A stretch of DNA of 64,000 bases from CAZMZW01 sp963802275 (GCA_963802275.1 CAWDIB010000004.1:434001-498000), one strand, 5' to 3'; shown: positions 1 to 8,898, numbered from the stretch's first letter. The notes: a model not told the origin generated them from the sequence alone. Made by a program: numbers and translations.

Positions 1-170
1 CAGAAACAGGCTTTAAAAGCGGAAGCGGCTCGCTTCATCTTCCCTCGGGGAGGCTGTTTCGGGTAGACCGCATGAGCCATTTGGTAACAAACGGCCAAGA
101 TAGATGGCCATCGCGGGATGGTGAATCACCATGCCAGACAGAATGCGGCTTACAGGCAACCCGGGTGCTG
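1..170 (+). ncRNA. rnpB: RNase P RNA, 3' part (5' end outside window)
   Basis: Catalytic RNA subunit of RNase P, which trims tRNA 5' leaders. Seen directly are several conserved blocks of bacterial RNase P RNA in the right order: a GTAGACCGCATGAGCC-like block near 63-78, an AGATAGATGGCC-like block near 98-109, and ACAGAATGCGGCTTACA near 138-153, which corresponds to the universal ACAGAA...GGCTTA element close to the 3' end. The 5' half, including the other strand of the P1 helix, lies before base 1, so the exact 3' end (about 165-172) cannot be fixed by pairing. No open reading frame covers it. A covariance-model search with extra upstream sequence would confirm it. Confidence 0.88.
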
Positions 171-238
171 GTTTATTAATAAATAGTTTTTGAACGAAGC
201 AATGAATTTTCTAATATTCTTATTTTATTGAGGTATTT

Positions 239-1264
239 ATGAATAACAAGCCAGTTGGAACAACAAGTGAACCATCCAAAAATATGGTAGACACCAGCTA
301 TTTATGGGGAGGAATTATTTTCAGTGCCTTATTTACTTTCATGATTTGGTGGACTGGTCAACGTCTGGCAAATATTCCACACCTTCCGGACATGGGCGCA
401 TTATGGTATTACTGGAAATTGCCCGAACCGGCATTTTGGAGTCGATTGACCAGTTGGGGTTTTTATGCGCTTCATCAAATATCCATTTGGTATCTGATCT
501 ACTATGCACAAAAGCATGTCAACCAATACGTGAATGGAATTCATAAGGTCAATTTGGTTGCATTGGGGGTCAATGTTTTCTTCATTATTCTTCACCTTTT
601 CCAAACGCAGATCTGGTATGACGGTTTGGCACAGGATGTATCCATTCTTAGTTCACAGGGATCTGTAATATTGATGCTTGCATGGATACTCTTAATGGAG
701 AATAAGCGTCGAGGACTATTTTTTGGAAAGAAATTACCCATCAAAGATCATATTATCCAATGGGCAAGAAAATATCACGGGTTCATTTTTGCCTGGGCGA
801 CAGTATATACCTTCTGGTACCACCCGACTGAACCGACAAGCGGTCATCTTATTGGCTTTTTCTATATGTTTCTTCTGCTTCTTCAAGGAAGCCTTTTCTT
901 TACCAAAGTTCATACCAATCGTTTTTGGATGGTCCTGCTTGAGGTTTTTGTTCTTATTCATGGAGCATTGGTTGCCGTAATGCAGGGAAATGGAATTTGG
1001 CCGATGTTTGCCTTTGGATTTGGCGGAATTTTCATCATCACCCAGATGCATGGATTAAATATGAAAAACTTGGTGAAATGGGCTTTCCTGGCTATCTACA
1101 TTATGCTGGTTTTTATTGTCTATAACCAGCGAGGTTGGATCCTTCTCAACGAAATCATCCGAATCCCAATAATTGAATATTTACTGGTGGTCGTATTGGC
1201 ATTGATTATCGGTTCTGGGCTATGGTTAGTAAATAAATTCTTTATTCGTAAAAGAGCAACCTAA
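239..1264 (+). CDS. polytopic membrane protein of unknown function
   Basis: I do not recognise this family. The 341-residue product has a short polar N-terminus (about 20 residues) and then about ten hydrophobic stretches covering nearly the whole protein, so it should be an integral membrane protein. Aromatic residues are abundant (many Trp, Tyr and Phe), with repeated W/Y-rich patches near residues 55-90 and 180-200. No catalytic motif stands out. The start is the ATG preceded by a weak GAGG-like site. It follows RNase P RNA on the same strand and faces a membrane-protein gene that converges on it. The 95-base gap after it shows no convincing terminator. Confidence 0.75.
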   Translation: MNNKPVGTTSEPSKNMVDTSYLWGGIIFSALFTFMIWWTGQRLANIPHLPDMGALWYYWKLPEPAFWSRLTSWGFYALHQISIWYLIYYAQKHVNQYVNGIHKVNLVALGVNVFFIILHLFQTQIWYDGLAQDVSILSSQGSVILMLAWILLMENKRRGLFFGKKLPIKDHIIQWARKYHGFIFAWATVYTFWYHPTEPTSGHLIGFFYMFLLLLQGSLFFTKVHTNRFWMVLLEVFVLIHGALVAVMQGNGIWPMFAFGFGGIFIITQMHGLNMKNLVKWAFLAIYIMLVFIVYNQRGWILLNEIIRIPIIEYLLVVVLALIIGSGLWLVNKFFIRKRAT

Positions 1265-1359
1265 CTTTATTGATTCTTGGTTTTATGATGATTCTAAAAT
1301 AAATTCTCAAGCTTTGATTAAAGCAAGGAGAAATTAAGAATAAAATTCCTTTACTTTTC

Positions 1360-1932
1360 TCATTGATTTCTTTTCTTTAAATCACGACTTTGAAATAACA
1401 TTCCTCCCACCAGGAGTGCGAAAAATATCAATAGGTCCACAAGAAAATTGAAATGAGTCAATCCACCCAATCCCGCGCCTGCCATGGTCGCACCAAGAAA
1501 TGCGGAGATGATAATAAGAGCCCATTCCATATAGCGGGAGATCAAAACCGCCCCCAGAACACCTGCACCCAAAAATAAAATCCATTGAATGGATTGTGGA
1601 ATCTTAAAAAGACTGGCCAGAAAGTAACCCAGCAAACCCGCCCCTAAAAATCCGGCCAAAATTATCATGAATTTTTCCACATAGACTGCCAAGACGGCAA
1701 ATCCGATTGCTAACAAAGACGCAATGAAAAAATGGACTGCCGAAATATAATCCTGCAGAAACTGTGAACTGATCAATAAACCGACTGTCAAACCAATTAA
1801 TGCGGCAAATATCCAAAAAAGCTTTCGTCCGAAGAATAAAGTAACCAAGCCGAAGATGAGTGCTATAAGGGAAAGGATTCCTCCCAATATGGACCAAACG
1901 GTCCCAAAAATATTATTCAATGCATCAAACAT
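1360..1932 (-). CDS. multi-pass membrane protein, TMEM198/DUF4203-like
   Basis: A 190-residue, very hydrophobic protein with about seven to eight closely spaced helices rich in Gly, Ala, Leu and Ile, and a short basic tail (KKRNQ). Small-residue motifs recur, such as GAGLLGY, GAGVLGA and GAGLGG, which is typical of the TM198-like (DUF4203) fold. That assignment is by general resemblance only. The start ATG has a good Shine-Dalgarno sequence (GGAGGAATA). It is divergent from the GNAT gene and convergent with the preceding membrane protein. The function is unknown. Confidence 0.65.
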   Translation of the reverse strand: MFDALNNIFGTVWSILGGILSLIALIFGLVTLFFGRKLFWIFAALIGLTVGLLISSQFLQDYISAVHFFIASLLAIGFAVLAVYVEKFMIILAGFLGAGLLGYFLASLFKIPQSIQWILFLGAGVLGAVLISRYMEWALIIISAFLGATMAGAGLGGLTHFNFLVDLLIFFALLVGGMLFQSRDLKKRNQ

Positions 1933-1998
1933 TATTCCTCCTTGATGCTCTAAAATTTCAGTTTATTATACAATAATGGATGTGAAAGGGTATTCTGA

Positions 1999-3114
1999 AT
2001 GATGCACATAAAAGTGGTTGAAACTCCAAGGCAACTAAAAGAATTCATTGATCTGCCATATTCGCTTTACAAGGACGATCCCAACTGGGTACCTCCGCTG
2101 CGCAGTGAACAAAAAAACCAATTCATCACCCGGAAGAATCCCATGCTGGAACATTGCCGTTATCAGCTATTTCTTCTCTATCAAAACGACCGGGTGGCAG
2201 GTAGGATTGCAGCATTTACCGACCAATTGGCATTGGAAACCTGGAAGCAGCCCATTGGGTTGTTCGGCTCCTTTGAGTGCATCAATGACCAGGAGGCAGC
2301 TTATCTTTTGCTTGAATCAGCCAAGAAATGGAATCAAGCACAGGGAATGAAATGGATGCGCGGCCCGTGGAGTTTTGCCTCTCAGGAATGGGGTTTGGTG
2401 ATCGAAGGTTATTCTCCACCGCCGGTAATTCTTGCTCCTTATAATCCTCCCTACTATAACGATTTTCTATCCAATTTCGGATTCTTAAAAGCGAAAGACT
2501 TGATGGTGTATGTTATCGATGCTGGTGAGGGTTATCAGGTACCTGACAAATATCTTCAATTAACCGATAGGATCGAAAAGCGCTTCCAGGTAAAAGTCCG
2601 CTCAGTTGATATGGCGAACCTTGAACAAGAGGTTATGATAATCATGGAGATTGCAAACCGCAGCATTGCCGATAACTGGGGTTTTTATCCAGTCACCCAG
2701 GCGGAAAGCCGGGCTATGGCGCATGATTTAAAGCAAATCATCAATCCAAAGGCTGTTTTAATTGCTGAGAACAAGGATGGGAAACCAGTCGGGTTTGCCA
2801 TATCCCTACCGGATGTCAACCTCTTATTAAAAAAGTTTAATGGCAGATTATTTCCGTTCAATTGGCTTTGGCTCTTGTTAGGATTAAAAAAGGTCAATCA
2901 ATACCGCATGTGGGCGCTGGGGGTCATTCCTGAATATCAAGGGAAAGCCATCGATACGCTTCTTTATAAAAGCACCTATGAAGCCATTTACAATCCCACG
3001 GTAAGAGTTGAAATCAATTATGTACTGGAAGATAACCAGCGCATGAATAATGCTCTGATGAACCTGGGAGTCAAACCGCTGCGCCGATACCGTGTTTATG
3101 AGATGGCAATATAG
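1999..3114 (+). CDS. GNAT-superfamily acyltransferase-like protein
   Basis: A 371-residue soluble protein. The N-terminus carries the DPNWVPPLRSE motif near residues 27-37, characteristic of a large bacterial family annotated as GNAT-type N-acetyltransferases. The C-terminal third (about 210-345) looks like a GNAT core: it includes a strand ALGVIPEYQGKAID resembling the acetyl-CoA binding loop, and a hydrophobic Phe/Leu/Trp-rich insertion near 270-300. The substrate is unknown. The ATG start is preceded by GAAAGGG. It is convergent with the VTT-protein gene 19 bases downstream, so it is probably monocistronic. Confidence 0.7.
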   Translation: MMHIKVVETPRQLKEFIDLPYSLYKDDPNWVPPLRSEQKNQFITRKNPMLEHCRYQLFLLYQNDRVAGRIAAFTDQLALETWKQPIGLFGSFECINDQEAAYLLLESAKKWNQAQGMKWMRGPWSFASQEWGLVIEGYSPPPVILAPYNPPYYNDFLSNFGFLKAKDLMVYVIDAGEGYQVPDKYLQLTDRIEKRFQVKVRSVDMANLEQEVMIIMEIANRSIADNWGFYPVTQAESRAMAHDLKQIINPKAVLIAENKDGKPVGFAISLPDVNLLLKKFNGRLFPFNWLWLLLGLKKVNQYRMWALGVIPEYQGKAIDTLLYKSTYEAIYNPTVRVEINYVLEDNQRMNNALMNLGVKPLRRYRVYEMAI

Positions 3115-3133
3115 AAGAATATTTTCAGCAGAT

Positions 3134-3673
3134 TTAATTCATTATTGCATCGACCAATGAAGCCCCCAGGAACGCGAAGATAAACATTTTTAACAACTTT
3201 CCAAAAAAACAAAACATCAAGAACCGCCAGATCGGCATCTTCAAGGTGCCAGCTGCCATTCCAGCCAGGTCAAAAAGTGGATTGGGTATCAGCGATAATA
3301 CAAAAATTGTTACATTGCCATATTTTTTCATCCACGCCATCACGCGGACATACCAGTCTTTTTTTTCAACAATCACCTGACCACCAAATCCAGCCAGGTA
3401 GCCAGTCAATTCGCCAACGGCTGAACCGCCTGCAGCCGCGACAGCAACCCCGAACGGATTAAAAACTGCGCCCATGGCTGTTGTGATAAGAATCCCCGGA
3501 ATCGGGATGATGATGGTTGCGTTTGCCAGAATGGAAATCAGGAATATTCCGGGGTAACCATAAACCCCAAGATTCTTGACTTCGTTCCTATAATAAAAGA
3601 TGAGAAAGGTTAAAGCAATGACCAAGAGAAGAACTAAAACATGAAGCAATGTATCGCGATGATTCTTTTTCAT
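3134..3673 (-). CDS. VTT/DedA-like membrane protein (TVP38/TMEM64 family)
   Basis: A 179-residue membrane protein with four to five hydrophobic segments. The block PNPLFDLAGMAAG near residues 130-142 and the PIPG turn near residue 60 are hallmarks of the VTT (SNARE-associated/DedA) domain. Family members act in membrane lipid handling and envelope maintenance; the exact substrate is not known here. I start it at the Met of MKKNHRD, 10 bases after the stop of udk. A longer in-frame extension would overlap udk by about 30 bases and adds no conserved sequence. It is probably translated from the udk transcript. Confidence 0.75.
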   Translation of the reverse strand: MKKNHRDTLLHVLVLLLVIALTFLIFYYRNEVKNLGVYGYPGIFLISILANATIIIPIPGILITTAMGAVFNPFGVAVAAAGGSAVGELTGYLAGFGGQVIVEKKDWYVRVMAWMKKYGNVTIFVLSLIPNPLFDLAGMAAGTLKMPIWRFLMFCFFGKLLKMFIFAFLGASLVDAIMN

Positions 3674-3683
3674 AAAAACAGGA

Positions 3684-4310
3684 CTAATAAAGCAGGGATT
3701 CGATACGCGCAATCACCAATTCCATTGCCACTTCATTAAGCCCCCCTTCCGGTATGATCACATCAGCATATCGCTTGGATGGCTCCACGAATTCAAGGTG
3801 CATTGGACGAACGGTCGTCAGGTATTGTTGAATGACCTTATCCATGGTGCGCCCACGCTCGGCGATATCACGCTGCAAACGGCGAATGAAACGGAGATCA
3901 GGGTCGGTATCAACAAACAATTTCACGTCGAAAATCTGTCGCAGGTTTGATTCTGCGAAAATCAGAATTCCCTCAACAATGATGACCGGTTGAGGATCAA
4001 TACGGATAATCTTTTCGGTGCGGGAATGGGTACTGAAATCATAAACTGGTAGATTTACACTTTCCCATCTTTTTAGCTGGATGATGTGCGCCAGCATCAA
4101 TTCGCTTTCCAGGGAATCCGGGTGGTCAAAATTAACCGCCGCCCGTTGGTTGGGCGGCAGGTCTTTCAGTTCGCGGTAATAAGCATCATGCGGCAGATAA
4201 GCTATGCGGTCCTTTCCAACCCTTTTAAGGATAACGTTGGCGACGGTGGTTTTCCCTGAGCCGGTCCCACCGGCAATTCCAATCACAATCGGATCACGTT
4301 GAGGTGGCAT
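3684..4310 (-). CDS. udk: uridine kinase
   Basis: Phosphorylates uridine and cytidine in pyrimidine salvage. The 208-residue length fits the family. The P-loop GGTGSGKT is at residues 14-21, the substrate-binding Asp in LPHDAYYR at about 39-46, the VYDFSTHSR motif near 90-98, the Walker-B-like VIIVEGIL near 107-114, and the Arg-rich lid RFIRRLQRDIAERGR near 137-151. The gene is divergent from the MoaD-like gene. A TATAAT hexamer ends 6 bases before the ATG and there is no Shine-Dalgarno sequence, so the mRNA is probably leaderless. The VTT-protein gene follows it after 10 bases. Confidence 0.93.
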   Translation of the reverse strand: MPPQRDPIVIGIAGGTGSGKTTVANVILKRVGKDRIAYLPHDAYYRELKDLPPNQRAAVNFDHPDSLESELMLAHIIQLKRWESVNLPVYDFSTHSRTEKIIRIDPQPVIIVEGILIFAESNLRQIFDVKLFVDTDPDLRFIRRLQRDIAERGRTMDKVIQQYLTTVRPMHLEFVEPSKRYADVIIPEGGLNEVAMELVIARIESLLY

Positions 4311-4316
4311 GAAAAA

Positions 4317-4322
4317 ATTATA
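4317..4322 (-). promoter_or_regulatory. -10 element of udk, probable leaderless start
   Basis: TATAAT on the minus strand, with six bases between it and the udk ATG, so transcription should begin at or next to the start codon. No good -35 hexamer is visible. Confidence 0.55.
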
Positions 4323-4343
4323 ACTGATAATTATTTAGTAAAA

Positions 4344-4349
4344 TATAAT
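4344..4349 (+). promoter_or_regulatory. -10 element of moaD-like gene, probable leaderless start
   Basis: TATAAT ends 7 bases before the ATG at 4357. The in-frame ATG at 4351 is only one base from the hexamer and would lie outside the transcript, which decides the start in favour of 4357. Confidence 0.55.
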
Positions 4350-4356
4350 TATGACC

Positions 4357-4605
4357 ATGCACAACATCAACGTGAACCTTTTTTATCATTTAAAAGATAA
4401 AGCTGGAACCAACAAAGTCCTTGTGGGTATACCGGATACAGCCACGATCAAAGAGCTGAAGCAAATATTAATTACCAAATTTCCCGCGCTTGAATCTCAT
4501 TTGGATAACATCCTTATCCTGATCAATCAAAAAATCGCCCTGGATGAGGATATCATCCCCAAAGATTCCCAAGTGTCGTTCTTAACCCCCATCGGTGGTG
4601 GATGA
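4357..4605 (+). CDS. MoaD/ThiS-family ubiquitin-like sulfur carrier
   Basis: An 82-residue beta-grasp protein ending in Gly-Gly-Gly. The C-terminal Gly pair is the site that is adenylated and thiocarboxylated in MoaD, ThiS and related carriers. The pattern VNLFYHLKDKAG at the N-terminus, TIKELKQILITKFP in the middle and VSFLTPIGGG at the end matches MoaD-like proteins of molybdopterin synthase. No other molybdopterin gene is nearby, so it could instead serve another sulfur-transfer pathway. The extra third Gly is slightly unusual. Its stop codon directly abuts the stop of the convergent nuclease gene, with no spacer. Confidence 0.8.
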   Translation: MHNINVNLFYHLKDKAGTNKVLVGIPDTATIKELKQILITKFPALESHLDNILILINQKIALDEDIIPKDSQVSFLTPIGGG

Positions 4606-5142
4606 TCAATCAAGCATTTTTTGCCTGAAAAGCGCCTGGCAGGAAATATCGGGAGGATAGTCCTGGACCCGGGCAGCGCCCTGCCTTACTAGTTCCAGAT
4701 TAACAAATACCTGATCCACAAAAACAAAGCGCAATAACCTGCCATATTGATCCTTATCTTTAACATCTTTTACCATCCAAATAATTTTTCCCAGAACCAG
4801 ATCAACATTTTTCTGCCTGGCAATTTCGGCTTCCCATTTTTCCTCACTGTGATATTCGGGAGCATTAATACCGATATAGCGCACTTCAATCGATTGCCCA
4901 TCCATCTCGACTTCAATCGAGTCACCATCGATCACTTTGATGACTTGTGCCATTTCCCGGTTGTTTTTGCGTGGGACACAAGAAAATTCAGGGGGTACAA
5001 CCATCGTTGGAATGGCAGTGGGCACCGGCTTTTTTGTTGGCGCAATTAAATTTTCTGAACGATTATTTCCACGATAATGGCAAGAAGAAAATAAAAAGAG
5101 AAATAAAGACAGAATAAAAAGTCTCTTTTGGGTAAAATTCAT
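4606..5142 (-). CDS. thermonuclease-family (SNase-like) lipoprotein
   Basis: A predicted exported nuclease of 178 residues. Residues 1-20 form a lipoprotein signal with the lipobox ending at Cys21 (LFSSC). A Pro/Thr-rich linker follows, then an SNase domain from about residue 64. The catalytic set of staphylococcal nuclease can be aligned: Arg88, Glu96 (in RYIGINAPE) and Arg135 (in DQYGRLL), with the acidic metal site at IDGDS (71-75) and the LVRQGAARV helix near 151-159. The protein stops about 15 residues earlier than usual, directly against the moaD-like stop codon, so the tail may be lost. The start is placed at MNFTQKR because an upstream extension would run through tRNA-Thr. Confidence 0.82.
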   Translation of the reverse strand: MNFTQKRLFILSLFLFLFSSCHYRGNNRSENLIAPTKKPVPTAIPTMVVPPEFSCVPRKNNREMAQVIKVIDGDSIEVEMDGQSIEVRYIGINAPEYHSEEKWEAEIARQKNVDLVLGKIIWMVKDVKDKDQYGRLLRFVFVDQVFVNLELVRQGAARVQDYPPDISCQALFRQKMLD

Positions 5143-5208
5143 ATTGATAATCCCACAGTTTTCATTGGATATAATCAATTTGCAGTGCAAAATTGATACG
5201 GAAGAAAA

Positions 5209-5280
5209 GCCACCGAAGGGAATCGAACCCTTGACCCGCCGCTTACGAAGCGGCTGCTCTGCCAGCTGAGCTACGGTGGC
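5209..5280 (-). tRNA. tRNA-Thr (anticodon CGU)
   Basis: A complete cloverleaf of 72 bases without encoded CCA. The acceptor GCCACCG pairs with CGGTGGC, the D-stem is GCTC/GAGC, and the anticodon stem GCCGC/GCGGC encloses loop TTCGTAA with CGT at positions 34-36. The T-arm is AAGGG-TTCGATT-CCCTT. A TATAAT hexamer (5290-5295, minus strand) lies 9 bases upstream of the mature 5' end. It is divergent from the GT4 gene and lies upstream of the nuclease lipoprotein. Confidence 0.95.
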
Positions 5281-5320
5281 GCACGGCAGATTATAACAGT
5301 CATTGGTAATTATAATTGAA

Positions 5321-6556
5321 ATGAACATCGCAATAATTTCTTACCATACCTGCCCGCTGGCAACACTCGGCGGCAAAGATACCGGCGGAATGAATGTTTA
5401 TGTCCGCGATCTGACGCGGTATCTGGGAATGGGCATCCATGCGGATGTTTTCACCCGTTCACAGGATGAGCATGTGCCACATGTATTGCACGATCTGGGG
5501 TTCGGCAATCGCGTTGTCCATATTCCAGCCGGCTCTGAGCACCCGCTTACCAAGAAAGAGTTACCGGCAGTCATACCTGAATTTGTTCAAGGGATCAAAA
5601 ATTTTGCCGATCAGAAAAAAACCCGCTATGACCTTATCCACAGTCATTACTGGATGAGCGGGTTGGCGGCCATTGAATTGAAAAAAAGTTGGCAAATCCC
5701 AATTCTCCAGATGTTTCATACCTTATCGCGACTTAAAGCTCAAAAAAATTTCCTTTCACCAGATGAGGATGAATCCAGGCCGGTAGGCGAACAAATAGTC
5801 ATGGATAATGTTGACCACATCATTGCCGCAACAGATGATGAGAAAAATAAAATGGTTCAACTCTATCAAATAGGCACGGAAAAGATTTCCATCATTCCTC
5901 CCGGTGTTGACACTTCACATTTTTATCCCATTCCTCCCGATGAAGCAAAAGCTTTTGTAGGTGTACCACCAGAAGAAAAAATGCTGCTTTTTGTCGGCCG
6001 GATTGAACCCTTGAAAGGGATCGATAAAATCATCCATGCCATTGCCAATCTTCAAAAAGCAGATGTCCTTTCAAATTGTCCTCATTATTTGATCATTATC
6101 GGCGGAGACCCGGAAGCCCCAGCCGCCGAGATGGACGAGGAAATGCTGCGGCTGCAACAATTATGCCGTGATCTGGAAATTGGCAACCTTGTTCTTTTCC
6201 TGGGTAAACAAAGTCAAGACACCCTACCCTATTACTACTCTGCTGCCGAAATGGTACTGGTTCCCTCCCATTACGAGTCTTTTGGGTTGGTAGCCTTGGA
6301 AGCCATGGCCTGTGGCACACCCGTTATAGCCACCCAGGTAGGCGGATTAACCGACCTGGTTAAGAATGGATTTTGTGGCTTAACCGTACCGGATGATGAT
6401 CCTCAACAACTGGAACTTAGCATGACCCAGCTCATTTGCAAGGAGGAGATTCGCCAACAAATGAGCAGCCAAGCATTGACCTATGCGAAGTCCTACTCCT
6501 GGGAAATTATTGCACCACGCATTTTCAAGGAATATCAACGGCTGATAAAAAAATAA
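5321..6556 (+). CDS. glycosyltransferase family 4 (GT4), MshA/sucrose-synthase-like
   Basis: A GT-B-fold retaining glycosyltransferase of 411 residues using a nucleotide-sugar donor. The N-terminal domain has LGGKDTGGMNVYV (about residues 16-28), the glycine-rich acceptor loop seen in MshA and related enzymes, and HSHYWMSG near 106-113. The C-terminal domain has FVGRIEPLKGID near 225 and the donor-site E-x7-E motif in ESFGLVALE near 317-325, followed by AMACGTPVI. The acceptor cannot be told from sequence. The ATG at 5321 is chosen. A TATAAT at 5311-5316 is very close, so the transcript start is uncertain. It converges with dinB one base after its stop. Confidence 0.85.
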   Translation: MNIAIISYHTCPLATLGGKDTGGMNVYVRDLTRYLGMGIHADVFTRSQDEHVPHVLHDLGFGNRVVHIPAGSEHPLTKKELPAVIPEFVQGIKNFADQKKTRYDLIHSHYWMSGLAAIELKKSWQIPILQMFHTLSRLKAQKNFLSPDEDESRPVGEQIVMDNVDHIIAATDDEKNKMVQLYQIGTEKISIIPPGVDTSHFYPIPPDEAKAFVGVPPEEKMLLFVGRIEPLKGIDKIIHAIANLQKADVLSNCPHYLIIIGGDPEAPAAEMDEEMLRLQQLCRDLEIGNLVLFLGKQSQDTLPYYYSAAEMVLVPSHYESFGLVALEAMACGTPVIATQVGGLTDLVKNGFCGLTVPDDDPQQLELSMTQLICKEEIRQQMSSQALTYAKSYSWEIIAPRIFKEYQRLIKK

Positions 6557-6557
6557 G

Positions 6558-7775
6558 TCAATCCTTCCATTCACGGATTGAGGTCTTCCGTATCCCACGT
6601 TGAATGGCCTTATCTCCATATTTCTGATGAAGTTGGTCAACTGCATCCAATAATCGCTTTTCCTTTTCATTCTGATGGTCGAAAAGTGATAATTGCTGAA
6701 AAGCATCACATAACTGGCTCACACCGACCCCCAGCAAGCGCACTTTCATCCCTTTTTTCCATGCAGCAGAGAAAAGCTGACTGGCAGAAGAAAGAATAAC
6801 TGAATCCTGGCTGGTGGGCTGCAGCAAGGTTAGCTGCCGGGTCTGTGTTTGAAAATCAGGCCAGCGAATTTTGATTCGCACCGTGTATCCGGTGAGCTTA
6901 CTCTTTCGGAGACGATAACCAACTTTCCGGCATAGGTCGGTCAAAGCTTCAAGTAACTCCACCTCGTTTTCTTTATCCTGAAAAAAGGTGATCTCATTAC
7001 TGATTGATTTAACTCCATCCATTTCCGCCACCGGGCGATCATCAATCCCATTGGCATGCGAAAAAAGAATATTTCCAAGTTTTCCAAGACATCCTTCTAA
7101 ATCCTTTTCACTCTTTTTAATAACGTCCCCAATTGTAAAAATTCCGATTTCTTTTAAGCGTGCCGCCGTTTTTGGCCCAATTCCCCACATTTGTTCGATG
7201 GGTAATGGAGCAAGAAATATCTTTTCCTGCCCGGGCGTCACTTCGAGAATTGCCATTGGTGCAGTATCGCTTTTATGCCGTAACTTACCGATGTTTGTGG
7301 CGATTTTAGCAACCAATTTATTGGCAGCCAGACCGATTGAGCAAGGCAGGTTTAAGTCCTTGAATATCTTGGACTGAATTTCCCGCGCAATCGTCAATCC
7401 ACTTTGAGGTAAATCGGTCAAATCCAAAAAAGCCTCATCAATGGATACCTGTTCATACAAAGGCGTATAGCTTCGAAGGATGGACATGACCTGCCTGGAT
7501 GAGTTTATATATTCCTTGTAATGGCTTTGGATAACCTTTAAAGACGGATACAACCTGATGGCGCGGCTCATGGGCATGGCGGACCTGATTCCACGCTTTC
7601 GGGCAGCGTATGAACAAGAGGTCACCACCCCCCTGCCCTCTGGTGACCCACCGACGGCAAATGCCTTGCCTTTCAAAGACGGATCCAGCTTTTCTTCAAC
7701 TGCACAGAAAAACGCATCCAGGTCAACATGAAGTATCTTGCGGTAACTTGGCATCAGTATTCTTGATCCAGACAC
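6558..7775 (-). CDS. dinB: DNA polymerase IV (Y-family)
   Basis: A translesion DNA polymerase of 405 residues. The palm carboxylates are in HVDLDAFFCAVE (Asp18) and SIDEAFLDL (Asp113, Glu114). Helix-hairpin-helix sequences (MWGIGPKTAARLKEIGI) are near residues 193-209, and the little-finger domain follows. A clamp-binding-like motif QQLSLF is near residue 365. The start is a GTG six bases after a minus-strand TATAAT at 7782-7787, without a Shine-Dalgarno sequence. This again suggests a leaderless mRNA. An internal ATG seven codons later is the alternative. Confidence 0.93.
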   Translation of the reverse strand: MSGSRILMPSYRKILHVDLDAFFCAVEEKLDPSLKGKAFAVGGSPEGRGVVTSCSYAARKRGIRSAMPMSRAIRLYPSLKVIQSHYKEYINSSRQVMSILRSYTPLYEQVSIDEAFLDLTDLPQSGLTIAREIQSKIFKDLNLPCSIGLAANKLVAKIATNIGKLRHKSDTAPMAILEVTPGQEKIFLAPLPIEQMWGIGPKTAARLKEIGIFTIGDVIKKSEKDLEGCLGKLGNILFSHANGIDDRPVAEMDGVKSISNEITFFQDKENEVELLEALTDLCRKVGYRLRKSKLTGYTVRIKIRWPDFQTQTRQLTLLQPTSQDSVILSSASQLFSAAWKKGMKVRLLGVGVSQLCDAFQQLSLFDHQNEKEKRLLDAVDQLHQKYGDKAIQRGIRKTSIREWKD

Positions 7776-7781
7776 TTATTA

Positions 7782-7787
7782 ATTATA
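7782..7787 (-). promoter_or_regulatory. -10 element of dinB, probable leaderless GTG start
   Basis: TATAAT on the minus strand, separated by six bases from the GTG start of dinB. No ribosome-binding site is visible between them. Confidence 0.5.
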
Positions 7788-7836
7788 GCAAATATGTTCT
7801 ATACTACTGGGACTTTTTTGTAAATGATCCCCAAGA

Positions 7837-8898
7837 TCATCTCATCGCTTTTTTTAGATTTTTTATTGCATCAATGGGCGTGGGATCGACCTGATAAGCC
7901 ATTGACAGATAGTATGAGAGAAAATCGCCAAAAACCAAACTGGCCCACATTTCTGCCAACTTGCTTTCCTCTTTCAATTCCACAACGTCCGTATTCATTC
8001 CCTCACGCAGCATTTCCATACGTGTCAGATTTACTCTCAGGCGATTACGCGGGTGCAAAAATGTTGCCGATAAAAACAACACCATGGTCTTCGACAATAC
8101 TTCCCCGGCAGAAAATATTCCAGCCAGGGTATTGTGATCCATTTCTGGCAGACTTTCAAATTGAGCCCATGCCTTGGAAAGTTCATTGATCTGGCATTTA
8201 ATACGCTTTGCGATGGGTGCCAGATGATCAGACCCAACAATAGTCACCCAACGATCCAGCATCTGGCCAGCCATGCGTTTGGCAGGATTCTGTTTTACAG
8301 GAATATCAATATCCACATTTCTTATCATCTTTTCCATGGCAAGAACGGCTGACTGGACATTTTTTCCTTGGTCGGGAATGAAATCGAGTCGAGTCATCAA
8401 CGCCAGCAAAAGTCCGAATGAATAACCCACTGCTGATCTTGGTTGCCTTTTATGGGAAAATTTCCATAAAGGGATGGAATGAGTATCTGACCTATTGGAG
8501 ATCTCCCCGCCAGTGGATATGACCATTAAGCTGCAGCCGCGCTGCAAGGCTTGGTCAAAGACTGAAAGCACCTCTTCGGTATCGCCAGAATGAGAAGAGG
8601 CGACAACCAGAATTTCCCTGCCTCGAGCCCAGTAAGGAAGTTGATATTCTCTTAAAACATGAACCGGGCAAGACGATATATCAGCTACATAGGCAGCCAG
8701 CAGGTCAGCACCAATTGCCGTGCCACCCATACCCGCCAGGATAATATTTGTGACTTTTTTGAATGCTGGAAGTTCATTTTCCAGACCCAATTTCCAGGCT
8801 TTAATTAATTGATTGGGTAGATCCATTAATTCATTCCGCATACCACTGCGGTCTATTTTTGGATAAAAAGCCAAATCATCCAAATCGAACAAGGACAT
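7837..8898 (-). CDS. bifunctional phosphoglucose/phosphomannose isomerase
   Basis: Interconverts glucose-6-P or mannose-6-P with fructose-6-P. The 353-residue protein has two SIS domains. GMGGTAIGADLL near 56-67 and ASSHSGDTEE near 99-108 bind the sugar phosphate. PEMDHN near 253 carries the catalytic acid region, and the C-terminal PTPIDAIKNLKK segment holds the family's conserved active-site stretch; the usual His there appears as Ile-Asp context. The small 66-residue gene upstream overlaps its start as TAATG, so translation is coupled. Mannose-6-P and fructose-6-P supply would feed the glycan genes elsewhere in the window. Confidence 0.85.
   Translation of the reverse strand: MSLFDLDDLAFYPKIDRSGMRNELMDLPNQLIKAWKLGLENELPAFKKVTNIILAGMGGTAIGADLLAAYVADISSCPVHVLREYQLPYWARGREILVVASSHSGDTEEVLSVFDQALQRGCSLMVISTGGEISNRSDTHSIPLWKFSHKRQPRSAVGYSFGLLLALMTRLDFIPDQGKNVQSAVLAMEKMIRNVDIDIPVKQNPAKRMAGQMLDRWVTIVGSDHLAPIAKRIKCQINELSKAWAQFESLPEMDHNTLAGIFSAGEVLSKTMVLFLSATFLHPRNRLRVNLTRMEMLREGMNTDVVELKEESKLAEMWASLVFGDFLSYYLSMAYQVDPTPIDAIKNLKKAMR

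Noticed and set aside
5143..5328. N-terminal extension of the nuclease lipoprotein through 5328
   Set aside because: It reads through tRNA-Thr on the same strand; the signal peptide begins exactly at MNFTQKR (5142).
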